Shown here in pieces: positions 43,791 through 56,936 of a DNA stretch of 64,000 nt. The stretch's first letter is position 1, and every line of letters begins with the position of its first letter. Below the pieces are notes generated by a model. The model did not search any database and had not been told where the DNA came from. It saw nothing but the letters and a program-made list of their open reading frames with translations. Both the position numbers and the translations under genes were made by a program. Source of the DNA: Antitrichia curtipendula (Eukaryota > Streptophyta > Bryopsida > Hypnales > Leucodontaceae); NCBI GenBank assembly GCA_951230915.1, contig OX579642.1, positions 1,736,001 through 1,800,000 on the forward strand, given 5' to 3'.

Positions 43791-46700
43791 TTGAAGAGGT
43801 TCGAGGCCATGAATCCTGTAACCAACCGTGTTTATGTCATTCCTGCGTTGAAGGGCAACAATAGACCTCACAAGCAGTGTCGTGTTGAAAACCAGGCCGA
43901 AACAATGAGCAACAACTTAGCAGCGGAGCCCAAAGTGCAAATTAGGGTTGGTGAATGTGTCCAACCTTGTGGCGCAAATGTCTTGCAAGCCGGTGTTGCA
44001 CAAACATTGGAGGAAATACAAGCTAGCGCAGAACGGAATCCGATTCAAGTTCGTAAATTTCTTGAAGACAAGGAGACTTTGCTGCAATCGACACTCTTAC
44101 CTAGTAATGTGCTTGAGAATTACAAGCAGAGTGCAGAGAAGCTAAGAAGGGAGCTGGAGTCACTTGATTTTGCAGATCACAAGTGGGACCTAAAAACTTA
44201 CGATCACCATGGAGTGGTTCTTGTCAAGATTTCCTGCGGGGAGTATAAGAGAGAAATAGGGGGTTCAAGCCATGATCACTCCCGTAGTGTTGTGCAAAAC
44301 TTGTTTTCAAATTTCAAGAAGAGTCATCTACATTCAACTCTCCACATCAAGCAGTGGTACAAAAAGAGGGAGATAATGTTCAGCGACCACCCGAAGAAGG
44401 AGGGCAAGTCCAGCAAACCCATAGTTTTGACACCAATAGATCACAGGTGACTCGTGGAGGAAGGTGTCAGCATTCTTCAAAGCGTGAACAACTCGATCTC
44501 CTCAGATGATCCTCCATTTGTAATTGTAGGAGATGTGGGTGTTCCTTAGTTGATGTGGGAGCCCAGAAAGTAAGATAAGTCTTGATTAGTGAGGAAAATA
44601 GAGAAAGGAGTTAATAGGGGTACAATTTTTTTGGTTTATCTAAGGGTAATCTAAACACCTTACCACAATTAACGTTCCATACTAATAGAGTAATGGTAGA
44701 TAGATAATTAGGTTAAGACCAGTAGTTAAAGTTTCTTGTTCTTATTGAGAATCGGAATCGGATTGAGATCCGAGATCGTTCCAAATACCGGGGTCGGGTT
44801 TCAAAATATAACGGGAGGTATCTTTTGGGGAGTTACCATTCGGGAGAAGAGAAGTTGCCCAGTCAGTCAGCAAAGGAGGAGAGCAAATCCGAATCCGGAT
44901 CCAAATCCAAGTTCCAACTCGACTTGGAAGAGGAAGAGGAAGAGGAATTTGACTTGGCCTTGATTTCTCTGTCCAACTTTAAAGGGAAGACTTCAGCTAA
45001 GGATAAGACAACTAAGCCTTCAACCAATAGAAAACAGTCACTAAGAAAGGGCGTCTCCAAAACCGAGGGACCTTCTCCAAAGAAAGGTAGAAAGTAGAAG
45101 TAGAAGTATGAGTTCTTAGGATAAGCCTAGGAATAGTGGGTGGAAAGTACAATAAAGTAAAGTAGAGTTCAGTTAACTTAATTATAGAAAAGTTTAGTTC
45201 AATTAAGTGAAGGAAAGTTAAAGCTTTTGAGTGTTAGAAAGTTAGTTGACAACTACTTTTTGAAATGCATGCACCTAGACGTGAGTTTCTATGATTTTAG
45301 GATCTAAAGATCCACCTTTTGCGGATTGTCTTGTAGTTAGACAGTTAGTTTGGAAGGATAAAGAATGATCCTGGTCCTCTCCTTTTTGATCCTTGGGCCT
45401 TTTAGGATTCCTTGGGATTAGTATTTAAGGGTTGGAAACTAGTTTCAACTCCGGGCGTTTTTATATTCTTGTTTTCCTATTCAATTTCTGCAAAGAAAGC
45501 TTGGGTTTCACCTTCATGAGTATTGGTCTGAAAAGTCTTGGTCTTGTGTTGAGGAGTTAGGTAGTGTTTTGACCATTGCTAGTTCAAGTAGTTTGGTAGT
45601 GAAAGCTTAAAGAAGAGGAGAATTAGTCCCCGGATTCCTTCCGGATCCGCGTCCGAGAGTATTGAGGATTGGTTTTGTAAACCCTTGTGTACTCGGAGGG
45701 AATTCCATCTGTTGATGTTTCTTGGAGAGTCTTCTGAGCGAGATAGCCATTCTTAGGTTAGGTGAGTCTTTGAGAGGAAGGGCAAATGCTAGCTGACGTC
45801 TGAGAGGTCTTGTTGCAACCGGAAGAGAGGAACTGGAAGGTAGGAGGAATCTCCTAGTTAGTAAGGTGCCACATCCCACTGTTTGGATTGCATCCGGATA
45901 AGTCTGTCATTGTAGTAATGTGGGGATTGTAGGGGTTTCTTGAGTGACCTGCTAGTGTGGATTAGTTTCCGGGTTAGTTGTGAGGAAGAACTTGTGTCCC
46001 ATCTTTTTTTTGTCCTTTTGTTATTTTCCTTTTTAGTGAAATCTTCAGTCACTCTAATCATCTGGAGGGTAGGATTTACGCGTCCTTCCTTAACATAAGA
46101 GCGGACCCCTCCATATACAAGGCTAAACTTCTACTTTCGGTTACTAATAGTTCCGGGTCCTTTTTGCTTTGGTTTGGTTTTCCGGATCCCATTCCGGTAA
46201 TTTTGAGGAAGCTGCAGTTAAAGTCCTTTGGGAACAATACATGGGTCATCTTGGGTGTTTTGTCATTTAGAACACCTAAAGGTAGGATTTGTGCTTCTTT
46301 GTGCTACGACTGTTGAAGTCCTTCTGGTTCAAAGTGCGCTGCAAGCAAGATGGAGAACTAATGCTCTTGTGCCCGCAGAAGGGAAACCTCAGACCTAACT
46401 TAGAGAATTACATCCATGGCCTTCTTCATACCAAGTGCTGTGAAGACTTGGCTGTGGCAAATAGTTTGTCAAAGACTTCATGTGTACTCAGCTCAGGAAA
46501 ACGGAGGAGACCCACTGCAAAGCCCAGATCGACCACTGGAAATCAATGCGACCTCCATTCTTGGTTTAGCGGTTCCGGTAGTTCGGGCAATGCAGATGCT
46601 GAAACAACAGGCAAATCCCCGTTAGGTATGCACTCCGACTCTATTTTGGCATTGCTTTGTTGGAGATTTAGAAAGAAAATCACTGAGTATGTCAAAAAGT

Positions 46701-49700
46701 CCTACAGAGTCGATTCATTACTCAATGATTCAAAGACTGGATCACTATGGATGGCTGAGCCCAACACAACTGCAAATTTTGTATTTGAAGGTCAAACTGT
46801 TGTTGTGAGAGGGTGCTTCCGCCATGTAAAGTGTAAACGTTGTGTGCCACGGGAGAACCCTTTCTGGATTTCACTTGTTTTGATTGCATGGAAATTGAGC
46901 AAGCCAATGATTTCAGGCTTAGAGTGCAGAGGAAAAGTCATGCTCTTGTTAAACGTGGTTGCAGGGATATACAGCCTGGAAGACGGATAGGCTATCTGCA
47001 AGGCATTGAACTGTCTTTATAGTCTAGGATGTTAGGTAGGAAATATCGTGAGGAAAAGGCTAGGCATTGGCTCATGAAGTCTAGGGTTGCGCAATTGAAA
47101 GTAAGTCAACGTGGTTTGAAACTTAGTGCTGTAGAAAGTTTTAATAGAAAGGATGTTCTCTCTTTCTATAACAACATTTTGGCGGCTCACAGAACCAATG
47201 CCTTTAGGGGAAAGCTAGCTTTATGGGACTTCCTTAGGGACGTTGCCACAAACAAGTCGTGTGAGGCAGTGTCACAGATTCTCGAAAAATTCAAAGTCAT
47301 TTGCTCAAGCTATGAGGATCTATGGTGGTAGGCAAATGTGTAATTTGTTTAGCTTGAATTTTGGTGGACCGTTGTATGATTGTACTACACAGAAAAACAA
47401 GAAAGGGGTTCAGTTCATTGCTGGGGAGCATTCTTCGCTGTTTGCTGTTGTGGCGGACATTTACAGGGAGGCCAAAGTGAATCACGGAGTGGAAAGACCT
47501 ATTCCAGTCATCTTGGCTGAAGACGAGACAAAAGTCAAGGCTTGTATATCTTGGGATGCCTGAACTGATGGACTGGTGGATTTCTGTGGAGTGAAGGAGA
47601 ATCATATGTGCATATCTACTTTCAAGCCACACGTAGGGAATGGTGAGAGTGGATATGCAGCCATAGTAGATTCTTTTCGGCAAAATGACAAGGGGAGTTT
47701 TGCTCGGGTTATCATGGTGAATCCTTTGCATGCTTCGTAACCTAGACTTGTACTTATTGTGTCCTGCACTTGCAATCATTTCAATTCTAATTGGGTCCGT
47801 AATCAGTGGAAGACTATTGAGTGTTGACACGCTCTAGCAAGATAGTTGTGGGCTTGTTCTCGGACCTATTGTAGGACATTCTTCCGATGGGGATTCTAAG
47901 AGAAGGCAGCTCATGGTCCAGGACTACTGCAGCAAGATGGGATTCATGTATGAAATTCCATGGGAAGGTTGGTCCTTATCTTGTGAATGACTTGGGGAGA
48001 ATAAAGTTAGAAGCTTGCATGATCAAGATTTTATCCACAATGAAAAGAAATTAATCAATCCCCTTGACAATGCTGTAAATAACCTTTAACTAGGGGCTGA
48101 TGTCTGCTACTTAGATCACCTTGGTCAATTTTATCAAAGGTTTGGTATTGATCAGCATGGTCTCAGAAAGGAAGATGTGGAGCAAACAGACAGACAGAAT
48201 TAGACGAGGGCACAACGCATTTGTGCAAAGAAGGCAAGAACTTGTTTGCAGGAACTCAGAACTGCAAGGGACGCACATCAGGAGAAAATTTTGGGGACTA
48301 AGCTGTATTTGTCTATATGTGCTGACTATATTGACATTTTCCTTTCCGTGTCTTTGAGTTTGAGGGAGAGAGTGGTGCTTGCTAGCAAAGTGTCATTCTT
48401 TTTTAGGATATGGAAGTTGTGGTTTCACCAAGGTAACCACGGTGTAGGAGAAAATACAAAGAATCTCACGTTGCAAGAATGCTTTGTAAGCAACCAATGC
48501 TACCTTGACGAGCAGCTCTCTTGCCATTTTGTGGTCTTATTCATAAGGTATTTTTGTGATGCATTTTCTCACTTGCCGGTTCCACTGCACTTCACAGGAT
48601 CTGATTCATGTGAAATTTTTTTTAGCAAGGTGGAGGGAATGCAGGGTATGGAGAGAGCTTACGATTTTCAAGAGCTGGTGGGTTGTGCTAACACGGTGAA
48701 CCAGCTGGCTGCGATTGAGTACAAACCCAATGGACTGCAATTTGGTAGAGCGCATAACAAGTAGAAAAACATCTGGACGGACTTGCATCCTCTAGAATGG
48801 GGACAGTCCTCTACAGATTTGGGAGATTATAGCGCCCTTGCCACAGATGAGGACTTCATGGAGGTATTGAAGGAAGGTCTAAAGGCAGCCCAAATCCAGG
48901 TGAAGGCATTGAATATGGCTCCATCCTCTTATGCTAGAAGGAAACAGTGGTTCTTACAGCCTTGGACGGTGGAGAGGTCAGAGTTGAAGCACTGGGCATA
49001 CGTGGCTTCCAAAAAGCCAGTCCCCGGCAAAGATGGCAACAGAGAGGTCATGAGGGACTCCTTCACTGTGCAGCCGTAGAGAAACGACATGGAGTATGAC
49101 GGTGAATCCATAGCCCCGGACGTGAGTGCGGTGGACGCTGAGAGTGCCAACATTGACGCTGACATGACTGTTGTGGACGCTTCCTTGGAAGATAAGGAAC
49201 ACGTTTTGAGGGTTGCTGAGGAGGAATGTAGAGATGTAATCTCGCAAATGCTAAATTCAGCTGAGCCGAGCCCACTAGTGGAGCTAGCTTCTTGAAACCC
49301 TGCACACAAAATAGAGCCGATGGTGTAGTATAATGGCAGAGCCATTTACAAATCAACATTGGTAGGCGAATTGAATGGGAATCCCTTCTTGTCGAAGGAC
49401 CGGTTGACTCGCATCAAGAACTCTGTCTACTTCAACAACACAAAGGATTACCTTTTTGCCGCTAATTCGACAACAACCGCTTTTCTGGGACTTGGAATTG
49501 ACTGCGGAGTGCTATTTATGCAATTGCCCACTCTAGGCCAGAGTTCTAGAGTGAGAGTAGCGCAAATGAGGAACCACTGCAGTGCTCAAGTGGGACGCTC
49601 GATTGTTGTGACCAGTGGCTCGGACACTGGCACTTGGTAGCTCGGCAAGGTGCAGAAAATGCGGAGGAGGGTTGGACAGACGTGGAGATTGTGTAGGAAT

Positions 49701-49970
49701 CTAGTCGACCTCATGGCTTACACCTCAACAGGTAAAAAGGTAAGTTCTTCACCGTCCATTCAAATAATGTTCAATTGGTTCAAATCAGCGTCGGAGAGGA
49801 ACAAGTACAAGTACTGTATGAGAGCTGCATGAGTAGCCTTCTTGGCCAATGTTGCTTTTTGAGGTTAGCCATTCTTTTATCTCTGGAAGTTGTAGCATGC
49901 ATGTATGATAGCTTTGTCATAGTTTGGGTTGATTTCTATGAAACTCATTCTGTGAGTCAGAAAGCTTGAC
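43791..49970 (+). pseudogene. SDGD-type transposase-like gene, broken into many pieces
   Basis: I recognise the layout of an uncharacterised transposase-like family seen in plants and invertebrates, but know no agreed name. N-terminal part 43791-44450 (KWDLKTYDHHGVVLVKISC ... FSNFKKSHL) continues past a TGA to about 44549 (LVEEGVSILQSVNNS). After a 1.7-kb interruption come FWFKVRCKQDGELMLLCP (46320 on) and zinc-finger-like Cys pairs (HVKCKRC; FDCMEIEQANDFRLRV). The likely catalytic core is ILAEDETKVKACISWDA (47510-47560), ARVIMVNPLHAS, GHSSDGDSKRRQLM (47870-47920), DFIHNEKKLINPLD and GSDSCEIFFSK (48600). The Asp and Glu in EDET, SDGD and CEIFF could be a D-D-E set; this is inference. A C-terminal part (DRLTRIKNS, LGLGIDCGVLFM) reaches about 49830. 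At least six frameshifts or stops show it is dead. I found no element ends. Confidence 0.6.
44550..46288. other. 1.7-kb interruption inside the SDGD-type gene
   Basis: This separates IVGDVGVP from the FWFKVRC block that should follow closely. It could be a long intron or an insertion, perhaps an LTR fragment: a TATTTAAG box near 45420 is followed by a CT-rich leader-like stretch. A short frame at 44825-45097 is low-complexity (Ser/Lys-rich, a run of seven Glu, then a basic tail) and resembles no known family. No clear TG/CA ends or target duplication was found. Confidence 0.4.
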
Positions 49971-50803
49971 ATCACGGAGGTCTCTAATTCGGTTTTAGGA
50001 TTCCACTCTCCTTTTGCATTTGCTCTTCAAGTGTGGCCATATGTGCTTTTGAAGTTGTGAACCCATTTTTTTCTTTGACATTTCCATTGATGCAAGTGTG
50101 TTTGTTGCAATGCAGGTGCAGGGGATTTTGAGCACAGGTTATAGTAGTACATGTTAGCATCTAGACCCTAAACCTTAGTTTTATTCATGGATGCATGATA
50201 CGCACATTTTGGTCCCATTCATTGTGTTTGTAAACACAATGAGAACATTATATTTCTTACTACATCATTGTGCACAAAAACTTTGTTGTGTGTTCTAATA
50301 TGACTAATATCATACTATAGTAAGCTTGTCAATTCTAGCAAAATAAATTCAAATGCTTTTTGGTGACACTATAAACACTTGCAAGCTCTAAGATTAGGTT
50401 TAATTCTATGAGATATTAGATGAAGCTTGACTCGAAAAACAATTTACAATAAAAGCTTTCTTCCAGCAAATTTGGTTGTAACTTGAATTGTCATTGGCTA
50501 TGTTGCATTATATATTTTGAGAAAATTTTTGAAACCAAACCAGCCCATTTGATGTAAGCCAAAAATTGTAGTAGAATTTTTTTTTCAATCTAGTTTACCA
50601 GATCATTTATTCATAGAAAATTGGAATTATAAGTAATGCAAGCCCCTTCTCTATTAACCCAAAGTAGAAAATTACATAATTATAGCATGTCCAAAAAAAA
50701 AAAAAAAATTAATGCCCCCCTATAAATAGTGGTTGGTCGCACCTATATCCTTTTTTTTTAAGGCACTGACCCCCCCGAGATTTCGATACCTAAAATTTTA
50801 AAT
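49971..50803. other. AT-rich stretch, no gene seen
   Basis: Ordinary AT-rich sequence with a poly-A run near 50690. Nothing recognised. Confidence 0.5.
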
Positions 50804-50807
50804 TTAA

Positions 50808-51752
50808 CCCCTAAAGGACTTGGGGGATTATTCAGGGAGACATTCCAAAAACTGCGACTTTTTGGTATGTTATTCAAAAAAAGAAAATCAATTTTTTTTT
50901 GGAACTTCAACCGTACAAAACTAAAGTAAAGTATTTTACCAAAGTGTCAAAAAAATTTCAGCCCTTTTCATCGCGCGGATTGAAAGACTGTAGCATTTGA
51001 AGTGAGAAAAAAACTTTTTTCCAATCTTGCGAAACAAGGTCAGCAGACTTTGGGCTCATTTGGAGAATTTTTTTGTTCTACACAAACATGATATTTTTAA
51101 CCATTCATAAGTATATGATATTAGGTTCACTCACAAAAAAATTTAGAAGAAAATATAGAGTCTAGCTTATTCTAAATCACCCTGCATTGCAAGGAGGTTA
51201 AGTGAGTTGGCAATACACTAGTCTGTCATTTTTTTGAGCAATGAGGAAGTATTTTATTTGAATCCAAACAGTGAAAAATTAGAGACAAACATTTAGAATA
51301 TTTGGCAAAAATTTCAAGAATTTTGACTTCACTAATTGCAAGATAATAGGGTTTGAAGTTAGAAGAAAGTGTTTTTTCTTGAAACTACCCCAACATAGCT
51401 AACAAAGTTTGACTCCTCGTAGAATGTAATTGAAAAACTAAAATTTATATTTTTTTGGAAAATTGTATGACATATTTTATTAGTTACATACATGCCAAAT
51501 TTCAAAACTTGATGATCTTTTTTGCAAAAGATTCTCCAAAGATTTCCAAATTGCCCAAGCTGCCCAAAAAGTTCAAGGCAACATAACTTTTGATTTGGAC
51601 ACTTGATTTGAAAAAAAAATTAGTTTTTCACGAAGGAAGTACATGTTTACACATTGTGTCCAAATTTCATGAACATCCAACCGAAAATGACTTTGTAGGA
51701 ACCTACCCGAGATTTCTTGCATATGTTGAACGGACACTTGGTCCTTTAGGGG
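50808..51752. mobile_element. TTAA-flanked element, copy 6
   Basis: TTAA|CCCCTAAAGGACTTGG on the left and CTTGGTCCTTTAGGGG|TTAA on the right; 945 bp. The inverted repeat is perfect for 12 bp (CCCCTAAAGGAC). The interior is more diverged from the other copies, so it may be a separate subfamily. Confidence 0.9.
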
Positions 51753-51756
51753 TTAA

Positions 51757-52859
51757 ATTTTGAAAATAGAAATTGATTGTGTATCAAAAGTGGAGGATCT
51801 TTTTGGTACCTTTCAAGATTTTAGTCAGATCTAAGATAGGAGTGTCTATGTCACTTTTATTTGCCATTGTTGGATGGGGCGTTGGTTTGGAGCACAATGA
51901 CAGAGTACCTCCTTTGTGATCTCCAATCATTGTTTTTGATCAATAGCGCTGCATCCATTCATCTCTATAGTTTCCTTCTTCAAAATTTGAATATATTTGA
52001 TTTTGTTCTGAACTGTTGTATTTCAATGTTTTGATATATAAGTTCTCACCTTTGATTGCTTTCTCTCGGCTAGAGTTTGCTACTTATCAACAACCATCAA
52101 ACTTTCTTTTAAGATAATGTATATTACTTCTAATACATCCAAGTTTTATTCTGATTTTTCATGCTCAATAGAAATTATAGAAATGCCAATAGCTTGTTTA
52201 TGAAGCAACAATGCAATAGTGAGTTCCAAAGTAATATTGTTAGTCCATTACAAAATTAAAAAAATACAAACAATCCAAATTAACACACGTGAAAAACTAA
52301 ACAAGTAAATATGAAAATCTATCTACATCTTGTGTTTGAGCACTGCCATTCTAGCTCTCAAGAATTGTGGTTGGAGTTGTATTACTTATCTACATCTTTT
52401 TTTTCTATACTATGACAATCATTCATGTTAAACTTTATTTCTAAAAGCTTGATTGAGATTTTTTATACTCTACCTCTATATATTTGACTGTACTTGTAGC
52501 AATCACTAAAAGCTTGCTGTCAATTTCAGTAACATTCCAAACTAGATCTAAATCACTTGGCAATATTCCAAAAGGACAAAGGTTGTTAAAAAGATTACAA
52601 GACCTAAAGTTGCTTAGCGTAACCTTTGTTCCCTCTTTTTTGACCATTGCTCCTACATTACAAAGCTAACTCCGCATCTTTGGGATGTACAACCACTATA
52701 GTTGCCACCGAAAGTTATTGCATCCTACCTTAGGGGATTTGAGAGACAAAACAAGAGTTGTTGCACTTGATCAGGTTTTTTGAAGCGGTTGTCCAAGGCA
52801 CTAGTGTCAAATTAGCCTTCATCTTCTTCTTTTTTACATTTGTAATGTAGCCCTTTACG
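51757..52859. other. AT-rich locus interrupted by the hAT element
   Basis: No clear gene. A minus-strand frame at 52647-52441 (NLFNNLCPFGILPSDLDLVW) faintly resembles a leucine-rich repeat, but it is too short and irregular to call. The locus resumes at 57177. Confidence 0.4.
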
Positions 52860-53431
52860 ATCTAGACCAGGGTTGTCATAGTGGACGGACATCCGGTTCG
52901 CCCGTCCGATGTGGTCAACACTAAATTGACTTTCTTCCATTAAAAAAACAGGTGATGTGGCTGCCATTTTGACGCCAACTAACTACCAAGTAAGATCTAG
53001 GGTGCAGACGTCACCGGTAGGGGCGCGGACGGGAAGTCAGGGCAGGGACGAGATTGTGTCGGGGCACAGACGAATGTCAAGGCGGGAACGGGATGTCAAT
53101 CAGGGCGCGGACGGTTTTTTGCTAGAACAATCTCACTATTGGGATTAATGCATTTTAATTCCATATAAAAGATATTAGTATTTTAGATTTTCCTACTATC
53201 TCCTACCTACTTCTACTTAACAATTTTTTTAATAATGAAAATGAAGTCTTTTTGAATTTTCTTTTTTTTTTGCTAAACTCTCAACTCAATTTTCTTTTGT
53301 AAAGATTTAAAACTCAAAACTTATTAGTGCAAAAATTTAAAGTTTAAAATGTTCAAAGTCAAAACATCTAGTTGCACAATGTGCTGAAAAACTAATTTTT
53401 TATGGGTTTAGGGTTTAAAAATTTAGAGTTA

Positions 53432-54246
53432 TAACAATTTTATAGCTTTTGACTACATGGTTGAAAAGTTATTGCATGATATGTGATTTTCTTTGAACTT
53501 TGGGCAGTCCGGGCAGCTCAGAAAATTTCTTTAAAAATGACTTTTAAAAAAAATAAAAACTTGAAATTGGTTTATTAGATTTTTATCTAAGTGGGAAGCT
53601 TTGGATCATCCCATTTTGATCAATGAGTCAAAAGCTATGAGGAGTTTTAGTTTGGGGTAGTTTGCCACTAGTTATAGAATCTATACATTACAAAAAAAGT
53701 TTGAAATCCTTTATTTAATTCAGTTTTTAATATTTTTGGAAAAAAACAACAACATTAGTTGTAGATTGTTTATTAAAACATTTTTTCCATTGGGATTGGA
53801 ATTTTTCAATTCCATAAATAAATTGTTTATAATTTAGTATTTTGGCTCATTTTCTACTACTTTCTGTTTACTATTTTTTTGTACATGTTGAACAATTCCA
53901 AATGATTTGAAAACTTTCAAGCATGTAGCCAACTTGAATTGAAGAATGAATCCAAAGAGTTACAACCATTTGGACTTTGTTTCATACAAATATTGCCTTC
54001 TGAAGCGCAGCTGCTTGGATTTTTGCAGTGGTAAAAAAAGAATTTTCGTAACTTCAAATACTAATATCTTGCAATCAACACGGCGGAAATTTCTGAAATT
54101 TTTTCCACATCTTTTCAAATCAATTTACTAAGAGATCCTATGGTTAGATCTGTCCTAAATTTTTTTTTCCTAAAATTTGGTGGTTGTCTTAAAAATGACA
54201 GTTTTAGAGTGGTTTTGGTGAAAACCTAGTCAAAAACCTTTAGGGG
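53432..54246. mobile_element. TTAA-flanked element, copy 7 (left end lost)
   Basis: The right end AACCTTTAGGGG|TTAA is intact. Homology starts near 53432 (TTTATAGCTTTTGACTACAT); the left terminus and about 110 bp are missing. It lies inside the hAT element. Confidence 0.8.
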
Positions 54247-54984
54247 TTAATTACAATTTAGTGTTTAGGAGTTTCATTGCTCATGGTGAGCTCAAATTAA
54301 AGTAGGATTTTAGAGGTTGAAAACTTGATGTATTATCCTATTACCAAACCCAAAACCATTGAACTTTTCTGCAAGCAAAAAAACAATTGTATTTTATTTC
54401 AATTCCATACATAAGAAGATGTCTACATTACAATTATAAAAGGAACCATTTAACTTGAATCCCAAATATAAAACAAATTATATTCAATTTTTTTCCAAGA
54501 CAATTTTAGTATCTAATTGATTATTGATTTTTTTTTAAAACAACCTAAATCCAAAAATAAAAGAAGAGGTATTTGATTTCAATTCCTAAATGGCTAAATC
54601 CAAACATAATTAGGCTCTCGTTACTAAAATGAAGCAATGAACATTTGAACTCAAATCCAAAAAAGAGAACTACATTTGAATACATTTTAACACGTTAATT
54701 ATTTGAATTCCAATTTCCAAACACTTGTAGCCCCCATTACCAAAAATAAACCCACTCAATTAGAACTCTACAAAATATGAGACGTGTTTGATTTGTTTTT
54801 TGAACTCTAAACCCTTTTAGTTTCTATTTGGAGAATTTGAAAATGCATCCTTCAACTTGAATTAAAAAAAATGTGTACCTTGTCTTTTGTTATAAATCCA
54901 AAAACTTCTAGCGTCTACTTTCAAATTTATTTTTCTTGAAGCGTGCAAGTCAATTTTCATTTTTTTCATTTTTTTGGGGGGGGG

Positions 54985-55257
54985 ATGGGTCCTAGTTCTC
55001 AAGCGCTTGGTGAAGGCAAGAAGGAGAGGTCCAGGCCCAAGAAGGGAGCAATATGCTTCCATACATTGTCTTTGAACTCAAAAAGTGGTTGGACCCCTTA
55101 ATGTAGCCATTGACTTGAAGATATTCCCTGAAATCAAATTAAGGGCTGGCTGCATTGATGGGTTCTCCCTTTCCATGGGAAAAAAGAATTCTATGACCAA
55201 GTTCAACTTCTATTTTGACTTCCCCCCATACTATGGCTGAGGGGTGGGACGTCTGCG
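54985..55257. repeat. Direct repeat of about 275 bp, first copy
   Basis: Nearly identical to 56648-56936; both contain GCGCTTGGTGAAGGCAAGAA and end at GAGGGGTGGGACGTCTGCG, where the GC-rich subterminal repeat begins. The duplication is much younger than its surroundings. Confidence 0.9.
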
Positions 55258-55559
55258 CCCCCCACGTCCGCGCCCTACAATGACGTCTCCACCCCGACCT
55301 GGGTGTATGTGTGGAAATTTATCCAAGTAACAGACCTGAACTCCCTCCACGCCAAGTTTGAACTCCCTCCAAGCCAAGTTTGAATTCTCTCCATGACAAA
55401 CTTGAACGCGCAAACTCACAAACTTGAACACACAAATATCTTAAGTAGTACTTCATTGCAATCCTAAACCCTCTAGTAGCCCCTTCCAAAAAACCCGTTG
55501 AAGGTGAATTCCACAAAAATCTTAACAAGTATTTCATCTCAATTCCAAAGCCTTCTACG

Positions 55560-56265
55560 ATCCAATTACCAAAAAGTACTGTTGAACTTGAATTTCAAAA
55601 TAACTTAAATAGTATTAGATTTCAATCCCAAAAGGCCAAAACCTTCTAGGATCATCCCATTACACAAATTAAATTTTCAAGTTGAATGATTGAATTCCAA
55701 AATAACATGACTAGTATTTAATTTCAATTCCAAAGACCCAAACCGGTTTGGTAATTGGTATCCCCATTACAAAAATATATCGTTGAACTTGAATTCTAAA
55801 ATAACTTAAGTAGTATTAGATTTCAATCCCAAAATGCCAAAACCTTCTAGGATCATCCAATTACACAAATTAAATTTTCAAGTTGAATGATTGAATTCCA
55901 AAATAACATGACTAGTATTTAATTTCAATTCCAAAGACCCAAACTGGTTTGGTAATTGGTATCTCCATTACAAAAATATATTGTTGAACTTGAATTCTAA
56001 AATAACTTAAGTAGTATTAGATTTCAATCCCAAAAGGCCAAAACCTTCTAGGATCATCCAATTACACAAATTAAATTTTCAAGTTGAATGATTGAATTCC
56101 AAAATAACATGACTAGTATTTAATTTCAATTCCAAAGACCCAAACCGGTTTGGTAATTGGTATCCCCATTACAAAAATATATTGTTGAACTTGAATTCTA
56201 AAATAACTTAAGTAGTATTAGATTTCAATCCCAAAACCTTATAGGATCACCATTCTAAAAATATA
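55560..56265. repeat. 201-bp tandem repeat, about 3.4 copies
   Basis: The word TAACTTAAGTAGTATTAG recurs at 55601, 55802, 56003 and 56204, a constant period of 201 bp. The units are nearly identical. Non-coding. Confidence 0.93.
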
Positions 56266-56647
56266 CCATTGAAGTTTTGAAGACCCAAACCCTTGTAGCC
56301 TCTTTTTTTGAAAACAAATCCTTCTAATATATTTCAATGAATGCATTATAATTTGTATTTGATTTCAAATTTCAATCCAAACCCTTGTAGCTATTTATTT
56401 CAAAAATAAAGCCTTCAACAAAAAGCCCAAAAAATATAAGCTGGTTATGATTTGATTTGTAAACTCCAAACCCTAAATCCCAAATAGGTTCTAATTAGAA
56501 GAATAAAAAATGAATCCTTAAACTCTAATATAAACAAATATGTACCTTCTTTTTCATTAGGACTCCAAACCCTTTGGGATTCTACTCACATAAATTTTAT
56601 CCTTCTTGTTTTGAATTTCATTTTCATTTTCTAAATTACTAATTTTT

Positions 56648-56936
56648 GGGTGAGTCTTAGTTCTCAGACAAGCGCTTGGTGAAGGCAAGAAGGAGAGGTC
56701 CAGGCCCAAGAAGGGAGCAATATGCTTCCATACATTGTCTTTGAATTCAAAAAGTGGTTGGACCCCTTAATGTAGCCATTGACTTGAAGATATTCTCTGA
56801 AATCAAATTAAGGGTTGGCTGCATTAATGGGTTCCCCCTCTCCATGGGAAAGAAGAATCCTATGACCAAGTTCAACTTCTATTTTGACTTTCCCCCATAC
56901 TATGGCTGAGGGGTGGGACGTCTGCGTCCTACACTG
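56648..56936. repeat. Direct repeat of about 275 bp, second copy
   Basis: Second copy of the 54985-55257 segment. Together they give the hAT element long direct repeats just inside its right end. Confidence 0.9.

Noticed and set aside
52441..52647. Minus-strand frame faintly like a leucine-rich repeat
   Set aside because: Only one weak unit, irregular spacing, no neighbouring repeats or kinase-like sequence.
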